A stretch of 64,000 bases of DNA from Cricetomys ansorgei (lineage: Eukaryota > Chordata > Mammalia > Rodentia > Nesomyidae). A program made the position numbers and the translations under genes. The stretch covers positions 9,586,001 through 9,650,000 of the forward strand of contig JAMJFZ010001258.1 in NCBI GenBank assembly GCA_026225945.1, written 5' to 3'. Every line of letters starts with the position of its first letter. Position 1 is the first letter of the stretch. Positions 47,701 through 59,534 of the stretch are shown here, one piece after another. Under the pieces are notes generated by a model. It did not search any database and was not told the DNA's origin. It worked only from the letters and a program-made list of their open reading frames with translations.

Positions 47701-50700
47701 TTTAACATACACAAATTGAAGATTTTACCAACCTCACTGAATTGTTTAGTGACCAAATTAGTATTTGCAAATTTGTAGAATCAGACATAGAGCATTCCGA
47801 ATGCAATGTGTGTTTGTTAATACATGATTATGCTTTTAATTTACTGTGATTATATTTATTCCTCATTTAGCTCTCTCACTTTATTATTTTTTCTCCCTCT
47901 ATCCCTCCTTCCTTTCCATCCTGATAAGTTTCACTCCTTCATTCTATGTGCAATATATCAGTTATTTATTTTCTTCTTCTTACACTGTGTTCTCTTCTGA
48001 AGCTTGAAGGAAGTTGGTATTCACAGTGCATTGTCAGTAATGACCTAGAAATTAGATGGACACTTGGAGTATACTCTGCAACTTAAAGTGTGGGAAACAT
48101 TTGAAGGCATTAAAGCTAATTGATCTAATTGGAATTTGTCCAGAACAGCCATGGAAAATGCATTGTGAAGATTTTATTGACTATTAGTGGCAAAGCCCTT
48201 GATTTTATGTGTCCTCTGAATGACAACACCCCTTTCCCTTAGTTGTCTGCCAGAAGTCGAAGCAAATTCAAGCTCCTTAAGATTTATCTTCAGCCACTCC
48301 TCAGACATAAAATGTCACAGACTAATTTGTTTCAGCCGAGGCCATCTGGGAGACACTGAAATGCTGTCAGGTATGAGGCTTGGGCCCATGGCTTAGTACT
48401 TCAAATTCCCAGTTTTCTCATCTTAAGGAATACATAAACATCTACTTGTTAAGTTTGCTGTAAGAATTTAAGCAGTTGACATTACTACTGTGCCTTGCAA
48501 GGGACTTGGATAAGAGGAAACCATTTGTGAATTTTAATATAATCTCTGTGACTTCAAAACTTTCAATTACTGTTTTTACACTTCCCTAGATCTGAAATCT
48601 GGACGGACAAGTATCCTTTTTGTACATTAGCCCTCAGCAATAGAGAAAAAGACACTATATTAACGAATCTAGGTTAATGTTCAAAAGAATTTTTCAGGTA
48701 TTTATAGATTCTACTGTTTATTGTATATTAGTATTACTGGTCAATAATAAGGATTCTGAATTATGAATTATCCATGTATTTGACACACTAAATAAAAGAT
48801 TTTTTATAACTTAAGAGTCACCATTGTAAGTGTTGAGTACGACAACCATGCTTCCTGTACTCAAAAGATTTACATTCTAATGATGAAAAAAATCTAAGTG
48901 AATAATTAATAAAAGCACCGTGAATAAACAGAAACAGAGAAATGGAGAGAAAATGTCTCTGTGAGGTTACCATTTTGTTAATAAATCCCACAGACAAAAA
49001 TGCCTGAACTATTTCAAAATGATGGAATAGACGTGTTTTGTGTCAGTCTTTCGGTTTCTGCTCTAGGAAGAGGGTAGAACAAGTCTAAAGGACATTAAAT
49101 GAGAAGCATTTACTTTATTAAAAGAGCAGGAGGTAGGGGATCCAGAGCAGCTGAAGCAAAAATACTTCAGGAGAGGGTATAAGAAACATAAAAGCACAGG
49201 CCAGGTCAGGATGACCTTGAGACCAGAAAGCAGCAAGGTTCCCATTCCAGCGGCAGTAGGAAGTGTGTAATGCTAAGCATAGGAACAATTTGGTCTGAGA
49301 ACTTCTTATATATTTTCAAAGTCATTTGGATGAAAATATGTAAACCTCTAATTGAAGAGAATAACGAGATTTTAGTCCTCAATATTTTTAAACACTTAAA
49401 ACATTCTAGGATATTTTATATTTGAATTTTTAAAATGTAATCAATAAAAATAAATAACTTTATGTAGTGTTAATATTAGACACCAGACTTGAACTCAGAC
49501 TTTCAGACACTAAGAGCTGTGTTCTTTCTACTCAAGGCCTAAACCTTCGATTAATTCTTTTCCTCAGAGATTTCTACATACCTCTGTGTCTCTGGGATGG
49601 GTACATATATGAGCAAGCCTCTGTGTCTGTTTTAACCTTTGTCTCCTATTCTGTATCTCTGAGAATACCAGAACTATTCCTGAGGCAGCAGGGTCTCCAT
49701 TCCAAAGTCTTGAAGGGAATAAGTGTGTCCTGCAACATTAGGGAGATGGTCCGTTTTCCCTTTGTGCTGTGTTTTATTTACTGTGCTGTGGCGAACATTA
49801 CTACAGGCCCAAACCCCAAGTTGTCCCCATTTAAAACTCCTTCCCTGTCTCTTTCACTCACTGCCCTATTAGGGACCAAAACAACCCCAGCAGTTGAACA
49901 AGTCAGAACATACCCAACAATCAAATGGAAAGCTAATTTGATTTAAAAAAATTTTAAAAACTTTGAATGTTTCTTTCTGCAACTGAGTACCATTAGAAAA
50001 CTTTTAAGCAACCCAACCCTCAACCCTCTTCCAAATTCCCAAAATTTCTCTGATAAGTAAACTGATGCAGAGATTGCTGCTAATTGAGCTTGTTGACAAT
50101 TCTAAAGCCCTGCCTGCTGGAGCTTTGACAAGTAAACTTGCTTTTGAGAAAGGTGTTGTATCAGAAGTATTTCTCTATCACTTAGGTGATGCTGTTACTG
50201 GCCAGAGAATGGTGAAAGAAAGGATTTTCTGATTGAAAGACTTCTTAATAAGTCATTGGCCTCAGCCATTGTGTTCCTTGATTTATAGAGGAAGTAATCA
50301 ATCAACAGAAGACAAGTCCTTCCCATTACAAGGAGACCTTGGCCTCCTGCCAGCTCATCCTGCTGAACTTGACACACTGGAACAAGGACATGTGGGATGG
50401 CTCCTTTTTTCCATTGGTTTTCAGAGCACAGCCAGGTTTTAACTTTGCATCTGAAACTCTACAGTCCAATGTAGCAGAGTTTTTGGAAACAGGCATTTGG
50501 AATGATGATGCATGAACTTACAGGAGCTTTATATTTCTGAGGAAAAGCTGAAGGAAAGAAGCTTGTTAGGATTCGGGAGAGAACAAGTGACCATCATAGT
50601 TAAGGTCACAGTCCAGTCAAAGACAATGAAGAGGCATCAGATACCCGTAAATGCTCACCTCTGCCTTTCCTTTGCAAAATCAAAGGAAAGTGGAGGAAAC

Positions 50701-51799
50701 CAGAGGAATAGAAGGATGGCAGGAAGTAAAGGGAAAGTATACTGCTACACACTAACCAAGGTGCAATAAAAAAATTCCAGAGAGAATTTTCATCGAGAAT
50801 GATACTGAATCTGTATCTACAGTTTCACAGTGGTTGGGCTAATTTGTAGCAAATCTATTGCTAATTTTTTTTTTAATTTTCAATTACTTAGGATCTTTAA
50901 GCAATAGCTATCTGCTGTACCCTGCAACTTAAAGAAGCATAAAACTCAGTGATCACTGAAGCTTAATAGACGTTCCCCATCATATTCTGGCTGACTCTTC
51001 TGAAATGCTCTGAAGCCGTGGGGGTTATCAGCAGGCTCCTTACCCTCCAAAAGAAGGAAGTCTTCAGGCCAAGAGGAACAATTGCCAGCATTCTGCATCC
51101 AGTGCCACAGAATCAATATTACAAGAGCCTCCACAGACTACAATGAGAGGGAGGCCTCAGCATTTGTGTTTGGTTTACTTCAGGTTCTTGTAAAATTCTG
51201 CACACATAGCCCCCATTATGACCTGTTTTCATATACATCATTGACACAAAATCATTGCAATTTTCTCATCTGTGTTTCAATCATGTTAATAAAAATGAAT
51301 TGCTAACAGTAATTTCAGCCACTGACCAACATTATCAAGAAGATTTTTACAAATGTCTGGACTCCAGCCGAAGCACTCATGATGTAATCTTCAAAATCTT
51401 AAATAGTCTGACCCGTATCAAGGCCCCTAAGTCTTATCTGCCTATTGGAAACAGTTCTCTTCATTCTCACATCTAGCTCTGCGTTTTTACTACATAAAAA
51501 GAGGAGAAAATAGAAAAGATATTTTCTTCTGTTTAATTGATTTTATATTTGTTTAAAATTAACTGATATGAAGTTGAAAATGATAAAAAATAGTAGATAG
51601 AATATTCTTAAATAACTTGCAGTCAGGTCCATGATGACAGTACATTGCACAAGCACATTATTGAAATTAAGAATCTGCCATTGATGGAATACGCCCAGGT
51701 AAGCCACTGGGTTGATTATATAAGTTTTACATGTGCCATGCTTATGGATTTGAACAGGACTGTGAAGCCACACTGCACATACGTACACAATACAGAACC
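47701..51799. other. longest stretch without recognised repeats
   Basis: About 4.1 kb in which I recognise no SINE, L1, LTR or long microsatellite. ORFs reach 159 codons (49467-49946), and the translation shows no domain, no signal peptide pattern and no splice context. Sub-intervals 48100-48380 and 50050-50450 have balanced composition and could be conserved non-coding DNA, but this cannot be judged from one genome. Confidence 0.5.
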
Positions 51800-52082
51800 C
51801 GTGCTAGAATAAACAAACATGAATATCCTGACATCAAAAACTTTTTTTTTCCTATTACCTTTTGTGTGGTAACAGCTACTGATCTATTGTACTCACTGCA
51901 ATTGTGTCATTCCTAGAACATCACATAGACAGATTCACATTACGCTAGTATCTGCAGCTGAATTTTCATTCAACATGGTGCCCTTTTGCTACAGCCATAT
52001 CATAGAGATGCTCTGGATACATCATGTAATATTTGATTGTTATGTCAAATCTTGGTTTGGAAAACTCACACCTAGTAAAATA
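51800..52082 (-). mobile_element. L1M 3' UTR fragment, antisense
   Basis: 'cagctactgatctattgtac', 'tcactgcaattgtgtcattc', 'ctagaacatcacatagacag', 'ctgaattttcattcaacatg', 'gtgcccttttgctacagcca'. The order follows L1M antisense (aaccactgatctgttctccatctctataattttgtcatttcaagaatg, tggctttttcactcagcataatgcc). Confidence 0.65.
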
Positions 52083-52439
52083 ATATGAAAATGTTTATTT
52101 TTCAAAAAATAGGCTTTCTGGAGACAGCAAGACCTGCAGCCAAATATGGTCAATAAGTGGCATGAGAGTAAAGAATAACTAACTAACTGAGCCTTTTACT
52201 AAGGTTAGGGGAGGAAACTGGAGGGACAACTCCCACATGTTGACCAAACTTTATGTGGTTGAAATTTTCCACTTGTCTTGAAGAAAAGCTGCTGTCTATA
52301 GTTTACTAATACATAGGTCAACGGAGGATGTAGAATGGTTGGTAAGGCTTGAAAGACTCAGAAGCATAAAATCAAAAACAGTGTGAGGAACTCTATTTCT
52401 CCTTGGGACTCACCTAGGTTACTGAAAATTTTAGTTACT
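52083..52439. other. unassigned insert between L1M segments
   Basis: The two flanking L1M pieces are adjacent in the consensus, so this 350 bp may be an insertion. Not recognised. Confidence 0.4.
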
Positions 52440-52610
52440 AACCTTTCTGCTGAATGGTTTTCCATTACATGGTTGTGTCAACATATGCCTGTCTGTTCAT
52501 CCTCTAAAAGGTATTTGAATAACATCTATGGACATTTTACACATAAGATTTTGCATGGATGTACTTCCATGATAAATGCTTAGATATGCACTTGCTCAGA
52601 TCTACAATAA
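52440..52610 (-). mobile_element. L1M 3' UTR fragment, antisense (continuation)
   Basis: 'tgctgaatggttttccatta', 'tgcctgtctgttcatcctct', 'acatctatggacattttaca', 'tgcatggatgtacttccatg' and 'ataaatgcttagatatg' match tgctgaatagtattccattg, ttatccattcac, gaacattcgtgtacaag and gggataaatgcccagga. Confidence 0.65.
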
Positions 52611-52680
52611 GTCCATATCTACCTTTGCAAAGAGCCATTAAACTATAGTCTCTAAGAGACTATAGTTTGTACATCTTCAA

Positions 52681-52820
<140 letters not shown>

Positions 52821-52897
52821 GGAACATATGAGAAAACTTTAAATATGGCAATGGGGTACATTTACTTTAACTTCTAAAGGTCATTTTATTTACACCC

Positions 52898-53165
52898 GTG
52901 GTTTGAATGAGAATGGCCCCATATTCTTATATGTTTTGAATGCTTAGTCCCCAGTTGGTGGAAATGTTTGGAAGGATTAGGAGATAAAAACTTTGAGGTT
53001 TCAAATATGCTCTTTGACTCCTGCCTATGGATTGAGCTCCCAGCTATTCATGAGGCCATGTCATTGTGCCATGATTATAGACTCTAACCCTTTGGAACCA
53101 TAAACTAAACTAATTTTTTTTTTTTACAATTTGCTTTGACCATATTGTGTTATCTCAGAAAAAAA
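52898..53165 (+). mobile_element. ORR1-type MaLR LTR
   Basis: 'tggtttgaatgagaatggcc', 'ttgaatgcttagtccccagt', 'tggtggaaatgtttggaagg', 'attaggagataaaaactttg', 'aggtttcaaatatgctcttt', 'ctcctgcctatggattgagc', 'tcccagctattcatgaggcc', then 'caatttgctttgaccatatt'. A clear ORR1 LTR, sense, with an expanded T run at 53113-53125. Confidence 0.93.
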
Positions 53166-53948
53166 TACATGTACAAAGTGAAAACTGAGTAAGAAGTTTT
53201 AGAGCAATGTGAGGACATGGAAAACTAGTTAGGAGACTTCATATTATTCCAGGTTCAAAAGGACTGAGGCATGCACAGAATGACAGTAGTGAGTACAGAA
53301 AGATGTGAATCAGTGTAACTAAATGAATCAGATATTACACTTTATGTTAATCATAATAGTTGAAGGAAAAAGACAAATCAATAATCCCAAATTTTATATT
53401 AAGCAATTGAACAGCAAATATTGGCTGTTTGTGAACATGGCTAAGATGGGGGAAGCACTGATGAAGGGGAGTGATTGCCTAAGCCTGGTGTTTTTAAGTG
53501 TTCAGTACTCTCTATTCAAGTGAATATGCTGAGATGGGTGAAATTGCTTGAAAAGGTCAGAGCTAGAAAGGGAGATTTAGCAGACATTGACATGTGAAGA
53601 GGTTTAGCCAAATTTGAATTTTCCACAAGGAATACAATGAAGAAAGAAGAGTTAGACAGCTCCTGGTGTTTATAGGGGGAGAATATAATACACTAAAGAC
53701 CTGAACACCGTAAAAGAATGAGCGTCACGTTGAGGAGTGAAAACAGAAGAGGCGGGAGATAGCTACTGTAGTGCTGGTTGCGTTGCGTGAAGTGAAGTGG
53801 AGCATAGATGATGTGGAAGACCAGAGGTGAGGACCACTTAATGTGACTTGGAACTCAGGGCGCTCTGTTTCAGAGACACTCACCTTCTCTGTTTCCAACT
53901 CCAAGTCCTGACTAAGGTAGGACTATTATCATGATGTAGGAGATCTCT
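53166..53948. other. unassigned sequence
   Basis: Purine-rich, with no recognised repeat and ORFs up to 66 codons. Confidence 0.45.
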
Positions 53949-54308
53949 GTGTGTCTATCTGTCTGTCTGTCTTTGTGTGTGTGTGTGTGTGTGTGTATGT
54001 GTCTGTGTGTGTGTGTGTGTGTGTGTATGTGTGTGTGTGTGTCTGTGTGTCTGTCTTTGTGTGTATGTGTGTGTGTGTGTACATATGTGTGTGTATGTCT
54101 CTCTGTGTGTGTATGTCTCTCTGTGTGTGTATGTGTGTGTCTGTGGGTATGCATTTGTGTCTGTCTGTCTGTCTTTGTGTGTGTGTCTGTATGTGTGTGT
54201 ATATCTGTGTGTGTCTGTGTGTGTGTGAGTGTGTGTGTGTGTCTGTGTGTGTGTGTCTGTGTGTCTGTGTGTGTCTCTGTATGTATGTGTGTGTATGCGT
54301 GTGTGTAT
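53949..54308. repeat. GT-rich interrupted simple repeat, 360 bp
   Basis: GT units broken by CT, AT and TT at irregular spacing (TGTCTGTCT, TGTGTGTATGTGTGTG, TCTCTGTGTGTG). Local higher-order units occur, such as 'gtatgtctctctgtgtgt' twice in a row near 54092-54130. ORFs up to 180 codons on both strands come only from this low complexity and are not genes. Confidence 0.97.
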
Positions 54309-54419
54309 TTAGCTAGTCCCTGGTCTCCAGACACTTGGTCCAACATTATTCATATGTTTTTGAACATGAACAGTATTTTTGTTAGCGGAGAAGAGATGAG
54401 TGGTCTTTTGTTGGGTAAG

Positions 54420-54650
54420 ATTCGCTGGGCATCATTGTGGAGGCCTGGACAGGCTGGGGGACTTCTAGCAGCTGATGACCTTCAGGCTTAAGCTGCAACT
54501 TTCCTCTATGCTGCAGATATTGAATTGCCAGCTTACTTAGTCTCATATGCCAAATCCTTAAAATAAATTCCCATCTGTTTAAACACATTCTACTGGCCTT
54601 GACACTCTGAAGGTTCATAATACAGATGCCGCCCCCTCATCTTAGAAAGT
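54420..54650 (+). mobile_element. possible ancient LTR 3' end
   Basis: 'tgggggacttctagcagctg', 'tactta..tctcatatgcca', 'aatccttaaaataaattccc' and a 'cattctactggccttgacac' close resemble the end of old LTRs (gggacttctcagcctccataat, gagccaattccttaaaataaa, cctattggttctgt). AATAAA is present at 54561-54566. The start and family are uncertain. Confidence 0.45.
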
Positions 54651-55089
54651 AATCAATCAATAAGTGAACACTAGTTCAGAAACTTTAGAACAGCTTGCTA
54701 CCCTATGAGCTACATATAGAGTAATAGGGAAAGGGGAGTTCAGCATCCCAAAGCTACAAGGGAAGCTCTTATCAGATCATGTCCTGTTTCCTGTTTTCTC
54801 AGTAAGTACTTTGGATCTCAATGGTTGTTCCTTTAGCCGTATTTTCTTATTGATTTGTGTTCTTGACTCCAGTTTTATATATTCCTCTCCAGTCAGCCAC
54901 TGGGTTCTCATTTCAATGTAGGCAAGGAAATACTCGGATTGTCACCATCAGAGCCTTGCTCCCCTACCACACCTGTGAATACTGTCCTTCAAGGCTCCTC
55001 TCACTGTCTAGCCAACCCTGCCTGCTCATTTCCTTTTCAAATTCATGCCATCCGTGCCTCCCTGGGCTCTGATGCTTTCACCTTCCAAG
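54651..55089. other. unassigned sequence
   Basis: No recognised repeat or coding signal. 54850-55080 is less AT-rich. Confidence 0.45.
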
Positions 55090-55720
55090 GGGGAGACCAA
55101 AAAGGCGTATAAGAGCTAGTAGTGATGGATGGCTCTAAGAAAACAGTGTTTTTAAGACACAACAAGGCTAATACATATATGATGTCACAGAGACTATTCT
55201 AGTGTGCACAAGATCCGCAGAGGTTCAAGTCACTCAGAGTCTCAGCACTGAGTGGGGAAGTAGACTCAGGACCTCACCCCAAGCCAAGGAGAAATCTGCA
55301 TTTGATACACACTGGCAAAGGAAAAATAAGTTTTCCCTAACAGGTCTGTCACAGAGGGGGCTGATAAACCACACTCGAACACTCCAGGACCAGTTCAGTG
55401 CCCAGGATTACTTGATTACTTGGCCAAGACAAAGTGAACTCAAGTGTATTTTTGTGGACTTTGGGTGTTATTTTGCTTTTTTGTTTGTTTGTTTTTTGTT
55501 TTGCTTTTATTTTTGTTTTTTGTCTTACTGGTCTTTTGCTTTTGTGTTGTGATTTTCATTTTTGTGAGGTTTTTTTTCTTAGTTTTTTGAGAAAGAGAGA
55601 GAACATTATGTTGGGTAGGTAGGGAGATAGGGAGATCTGGGAGGAGTTGAGGACAGGAAACATAATCAAAGTATAGTTCATCTTTAAAATTTCAATAGAA
55701 ACCAATAATAAAAATAAAAT
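55090..55720 (+). mobile_element. L1 3' UTR, Lx-type, sense
   Basis: 'ggatggctctaagaaaacag', 'ttaagacacaacaaggctaa', 'gatgtcacagagactattct', 'gaggttcaagtcactcagag', 'tttgatacacactggcaaag', 'gaactcaagtgtatttttgt', 'tttgtcttactggtcttttg', 'gaaagagagagaacattatg' and 'gatctgggaggagttgagga'. This is the complete order of the recalled Lx 3' UTR with a T-rich middle and an A-rich end near 55700. The 116-codon ORF inside it is not a gene. Confidence 0.93.
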
Positions 55721-55915
55721 AGCCAAATATATCTCCTTTTCTCTATCCATATTCTCATGTTCATGTCTTTAAATTTTTTATTTTTAGTGGTTTGAAGCTT
55801 TTTCAAGAAACTTCTAAAAAAATTTAATGGAAAGAATAGAGCCTTGTTTATAAACTGTAAGTAACTATCTTTTATCTTTATACTTAGAAGTTCATCTGGC
55901 TTCATTTTAAATCCT

Positions 55916-55924
55916 TGGATCCCA
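55916..55924. repeat. B4 target-site duplication, left
   Basis: TGGATCCCA, repeated at 56118-56126. Similarity continues for a few more bases (cttct versus ttttct). Confidence 0.8.
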
Positions 55925-55934
55925 CTTCTATTTT

Positions 55935-56117
55935 TAAATTGTATTTATTTACTTACATGCATGTGTTTGTGGATGTAAGTGCATTCCACAGTGCAGCTTT
56001 AGAAATCAGAGGACAACCTGTGAATAGGTTCTCTCCTCCAATCATGAGGATCCCGGGGAATCAAACTGCCAGGACTTGGCAGAAAGAGCCTTTACTTGGT
56101 GAGCCATCTTGCTGGTG
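55935..56117 (-). repeat. B4 SINE, reverse
   Basis: On the + strand: a T/A-rich reversed tail, 'gtaagtgcattccacagtgc', 'aatcagaggacaacctgtga', 'ataggttctctcctccaatc', 'ggatcccggggaatcaaact' and 'gagcctttacttggtgagcc', then 'atcttgctggtg'. The reverse complement follows the B4 order from the 'agatggctca' head to 'gttgtcctctga' and the purine/AT tail. Flanked by a 9-bp target duplication. Confidence 0.92.
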
Positions 56118-56126
56118 TGGATCCCA
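56118..56126. repeat. B4 target-site duplication, right
   Basis: TGGATCCCA, identical to 55916-55924. Confidence 0.8.
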
Positions 56127-56989
56127 TTTTCTAACCTTGGGCATATTTAAAGCATGGCTACATTGTCTTCCTGAACAGTCTTGTTCTTCAGAAGAACATT
56201 ATTAAAGATGTTTTATTTTATTAAAGTGTTATGGTACCTTTGCTGCAGTACTCAAGGAATCTGTTTTTCCTTTTCTGTAAAGTTTTGAAATGTTATTAAA
56301 TATGCCGCAGATTTCGTGGTCTTGGGACTGATTTTAAAGAATGGAATGGACCTTTAAAACATATAATCCTCACTCTCTTCTTACCAGAAAAAAAAATACA
56401 TGTAGAATTAGTTTTACTAACTCAATGTTTCTCTATTTTGTTGTTTGTCTGAAGCAATGCTATATTATACTAAATATTCTTTATACGTTTTAGTATGTTA
56501 CTTACTCACAAACCACATTGAAATTTCTTCATCATTTTGGAGGAAACATTATTCATTTATTTCCTTTTGAAATTAATTTAAATTTTAAGTTTAAATTTAA
56601 ATTAATTAAAATTTAATTTTAATAAATTTAATAAATTAAATAAAAACTTAAATTTCTGAAATAGTTAACATTTTAATTTGACATTTGAAAACTTCATATA
56701 TTTATATAATAAATTTTAGTCATTTTCCACACCCTATTCCTCTCTACCCTTCCTCTCTTCTGGGAAATCTTCTTCTCAATAAATCCCCCTCCTGCTTTCA
56801 TGTCTTCTTTCTGTGAATTTAATTAGCATTTCCAGCCACAGTGTGGGTGGGAGGTAATTTATCGGAGTAAGGACAGCATTCAGAGGCCACACCATGAAAG
56901 CAAATAATACTCATACCGCCAATAAACATTAACGGCCGGTAGACTCTGAGGGGTGGGGCCTCAGGGGCCACTCCTGAGCCATAACGACA
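56127..56989. other. unassigned, with an AT-only tract
   Basis: 56570-56660 is almost entirely AAATTTAAATT-type sequence. The rest is unrecognised. Confidence 0.45.
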
Positions 56990-57245
56990 TGTTTAAACAC
57001 CCATCCTTGTGCAGACAACCACAACAGCAGTGTGTTCATGAAGGCAAATGCTGTGTTGTGGCCAGTAATGTCGTTCTGCTGCACATCTCCCCATCCTCAG
57101 CTTCTTAAATTCCTTCTCTGCACTCTTACAAGGTGCTGCCTGAGTCGTGGGTGGAGTGGGGATGATAAGTGGGTTGAGGACTGAGCAGTCCACCATCACT
57201 TCGTCTCAGCGCTTGTCCAATCTTGGGTTTCTGTGTTGAAAGCTG
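56990..57245 (-). mobile_element. rodent L1-associated repeat fragment, antisense
   Basis: 'tgttgtggccagtaatgtcg', 'acatctccccatcctcagct', 'gggatgataagtgggttgag', 'gactgagcagtccaccatca', 'cttcgtctcagcgcttgtcc' and 'gggtttctgtgttgaaag' resemble a common rodent antisense L1 3' region (gagcactcagcagtcactta, tctcagcactttggccagtt, gggtctctgtgtta). Confidence 0.55.
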
Positions 57246-57323
57246 CTTACTCCAGTGCTTTGCTCATGTTCACACACCTTGCCTTGCCCCTCACACCCTG
57301 TCTTCACAAACACCATCTTCTTC

Positions 57324-57410
57324 ATATATATACATATATATAGAAAGAGAGAGAGAGAGACAGATATAGATAGATATAGCTATGATATAGACACAAATAT
57401 AGATATGTAT
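57324..57410. repeat. TA/GA/GATA mixed simple repeat
   Basis: TATATA, then GAGAGAGAGA, then imperfect GATA and GATATA units. Confidence 0.92.
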
Positions 57411-58319
57411 AAACATCGCCCTGTTTTATTCCAATAAGAAAAGGGGAAATTGGGTATCAGTTATTGTTGGGGGGATCATCCATTGTAGACAAAAGCATGC
57501 ATAGGGCATTCACAGATTAGCAGTACCTTGACTACCACTTAAAATAATACTTTCTATGTGGAGAAGCCCCAGAACGTGAGGGCTGAGAATTAGACTAGAT
57601 GAAATCTGTCCTTGCTGAATAAAGAAGAGGAAAAAGGGCTTCACATCACGTCAGTTGCTGCTGTGAAAACTTGTTACACTGCCCATAGATCCATGTAGCA
57701 TAATTGGAAACAAAAGATAAATGTATTTTGCTTAGAAATTGGAAAGTACACTTTCAGAAAGCTATAGCAAAGGCCCATATTATGCACGTGTGAACATATT
57801 TGACAGTAATGAGTTACTTTCTTGCTTTTATGTCAGTTTTATTAGTTGGTTTTGTGATCTCTCTTAAAATATTATAAGTTGGAACATTTCCCATTCTTAC
57901 TCAACAAGCAAGAGTAACAGAGAAAACTGGAAAGAAAACACTGCAAATTCACTTGTTTTTACATTCATTGCAATGAGCAAAAGCATTGAAATGCTTGTAT
58001 CTCGGTTCATAAAAGATTTTAGCATGCAGAATCTTTGAAACATAGCTTTGAAACGTGTAAATAAAATTTAGCGTCACACTTCACTAACCCTTTAGTATAA
58101 ACAGAAGCTTGAACTGTTTATTCAAATGCTGGCAGCTGCTTCCGAGTTCATATGATTGACAAGCATTTGCGTAGAAGCACTAGATAATGGAACCCAGACC
58201 GAAGGACATTCTTCCCTTCAAGGAGACTATTAGTAATATTTTAAGGGCCTATTTTTAGACATCGTACATTGTTCTGAGTTATGAGTCACCTTGCCATCTG
58301 CAGTGAGTTGAATGATTCT
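57411..58319. other. unassigned sequence
   Basis: No recognised repeat. 58080-58310 has balanced composition and no simple repeats. Confidence 0.45.
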
Positions 58320-59525
58320 GCTTTGTACATCTTTTCAAAATTTATTTTTATAGCATATACTTAAAATGTACAATATGGAAGCTTAGCTACGTATTTACAT
58401 CGTGAAAATATGACTGCAATCAACAAATAAAGATATGCATCACCTTCTACAGTTATTCTTTTATTGGTGATAAAAATGCCTTTGTAATTACTTTTAAGTG
58501 GAATTCTTTTTTGTAACCTACGTGTGATGCTGTATTACTGTTGTCCTCATGTAACATATTTATGTGTCTGGACATACATTCTACCCTATCACTCACTACT
58601 TCCAACCTTTTCTCCTCGGAGTAACTATTTTTCTCCTCTTGGTGTCTATTTATTTGATTTCATGTATAAGTGTTACATGTATAAGTAAAACACAGTGTGC
58701 TTTCTAGTAAATCAGACTCATTGTATTTAGCCTTCCTCGGGATTCAGCCATGCTCTTTCTATAGATTGAGCTATCTTCTATTGCCTATATCTGTTTGCCA
58801 CAATGTTGATATTTAATCATCTGTCCATGGAAATTTAGACTGGCCACATCTCTTAGCGAAAAATGACAATGCCAAAATGAACATGACTGTACAGCTTGCC
58901 CTGAAAAATTCTGACTTCCTTTCTGTTGGTTCTCTATTCAATAAGTAAAGGGTTTTATGGCTTAAATTGTCAGCTTATTTATAATCTGTTGTTGAGTCTT
59001 TATACTATTTTTCATAAACACTGCTTATTATTTCTATTTTTTCACACATTGAACAATGGTTTTGCATTTTGGGGTAATATCTAAATTACTGGGTACCAAG
59101 TAATATCCCATTGTAGTTTTCATTTTCTTTACTGTAACGTTATTGATATTGAGGACATTTTCACATACGCATTATACATTTGCAGCTCTTTTTTGAAAAT
59201 TTTCTATGCAGATTCTTTGCCTAACACTTAATGAGATTGTGTCTTTATTAGTTTACTAAAGTTTCTTGATGCTCATGTAGGTGTTGAATGTTAACTCCTT
59301 CTCATATTTATGTCTTATAAATATTTTCTTCCAATCCAAAGTCTGCTTTTTCATTTAAATATACATTTTTCTTCTTATGGAAAGCTATATTTTACATTTT
59401 ATTTAATATTTCTGAGATCCAAAAGAAGAAAACTTACACCTATCTTTTCTTCTGGGAGTTTTATAGTTTCAGATCTTATTTTTATCATTTTAATCAATGA
59501 AATAGCAGTAGGAATTAGCATCAGC
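58320..59525 (-). mobile_element. L1M 3' UTR and ORF2 end, antisense
   Basis: 'atacttaaaatgtacaatat', 'gactgcaatcaacaaataaa', 'gatatgcatcaccttctaca', 'ttcagccatgctctttctat', 'aatcatctgtccatggaaat', 'gcagattctttgcctaacac' and 'atgttaactccttctcatat', then 'aatattttcttccaatccaa' and 'agtctgctttttcatttaaa', then 'tctgggagttttatagtttc'. This is the full antisense L1M order from the 3' UTR into ORF2 (atcaagctaattaacatatccatcacc, tagattctttgcccattt, gatattaaccccttatcag, tttgcaaatattttctcccattctgtagg). Confidence 0.9.
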
Positions 59526-59534
59526 AAGAACATG

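Noticed and set aside
53949..54491. ORFs of 180, 144, 121 and 83 codons on both strands
   Set aside because: They consist of Cys/Val or Thr/His repeats generated by a GT-rich simple repeat and overlap each other in several frames.
55202..55552. 116-codon ORF
   Set aside because: It lies fully inside an Lx-type L1 3' UTR.
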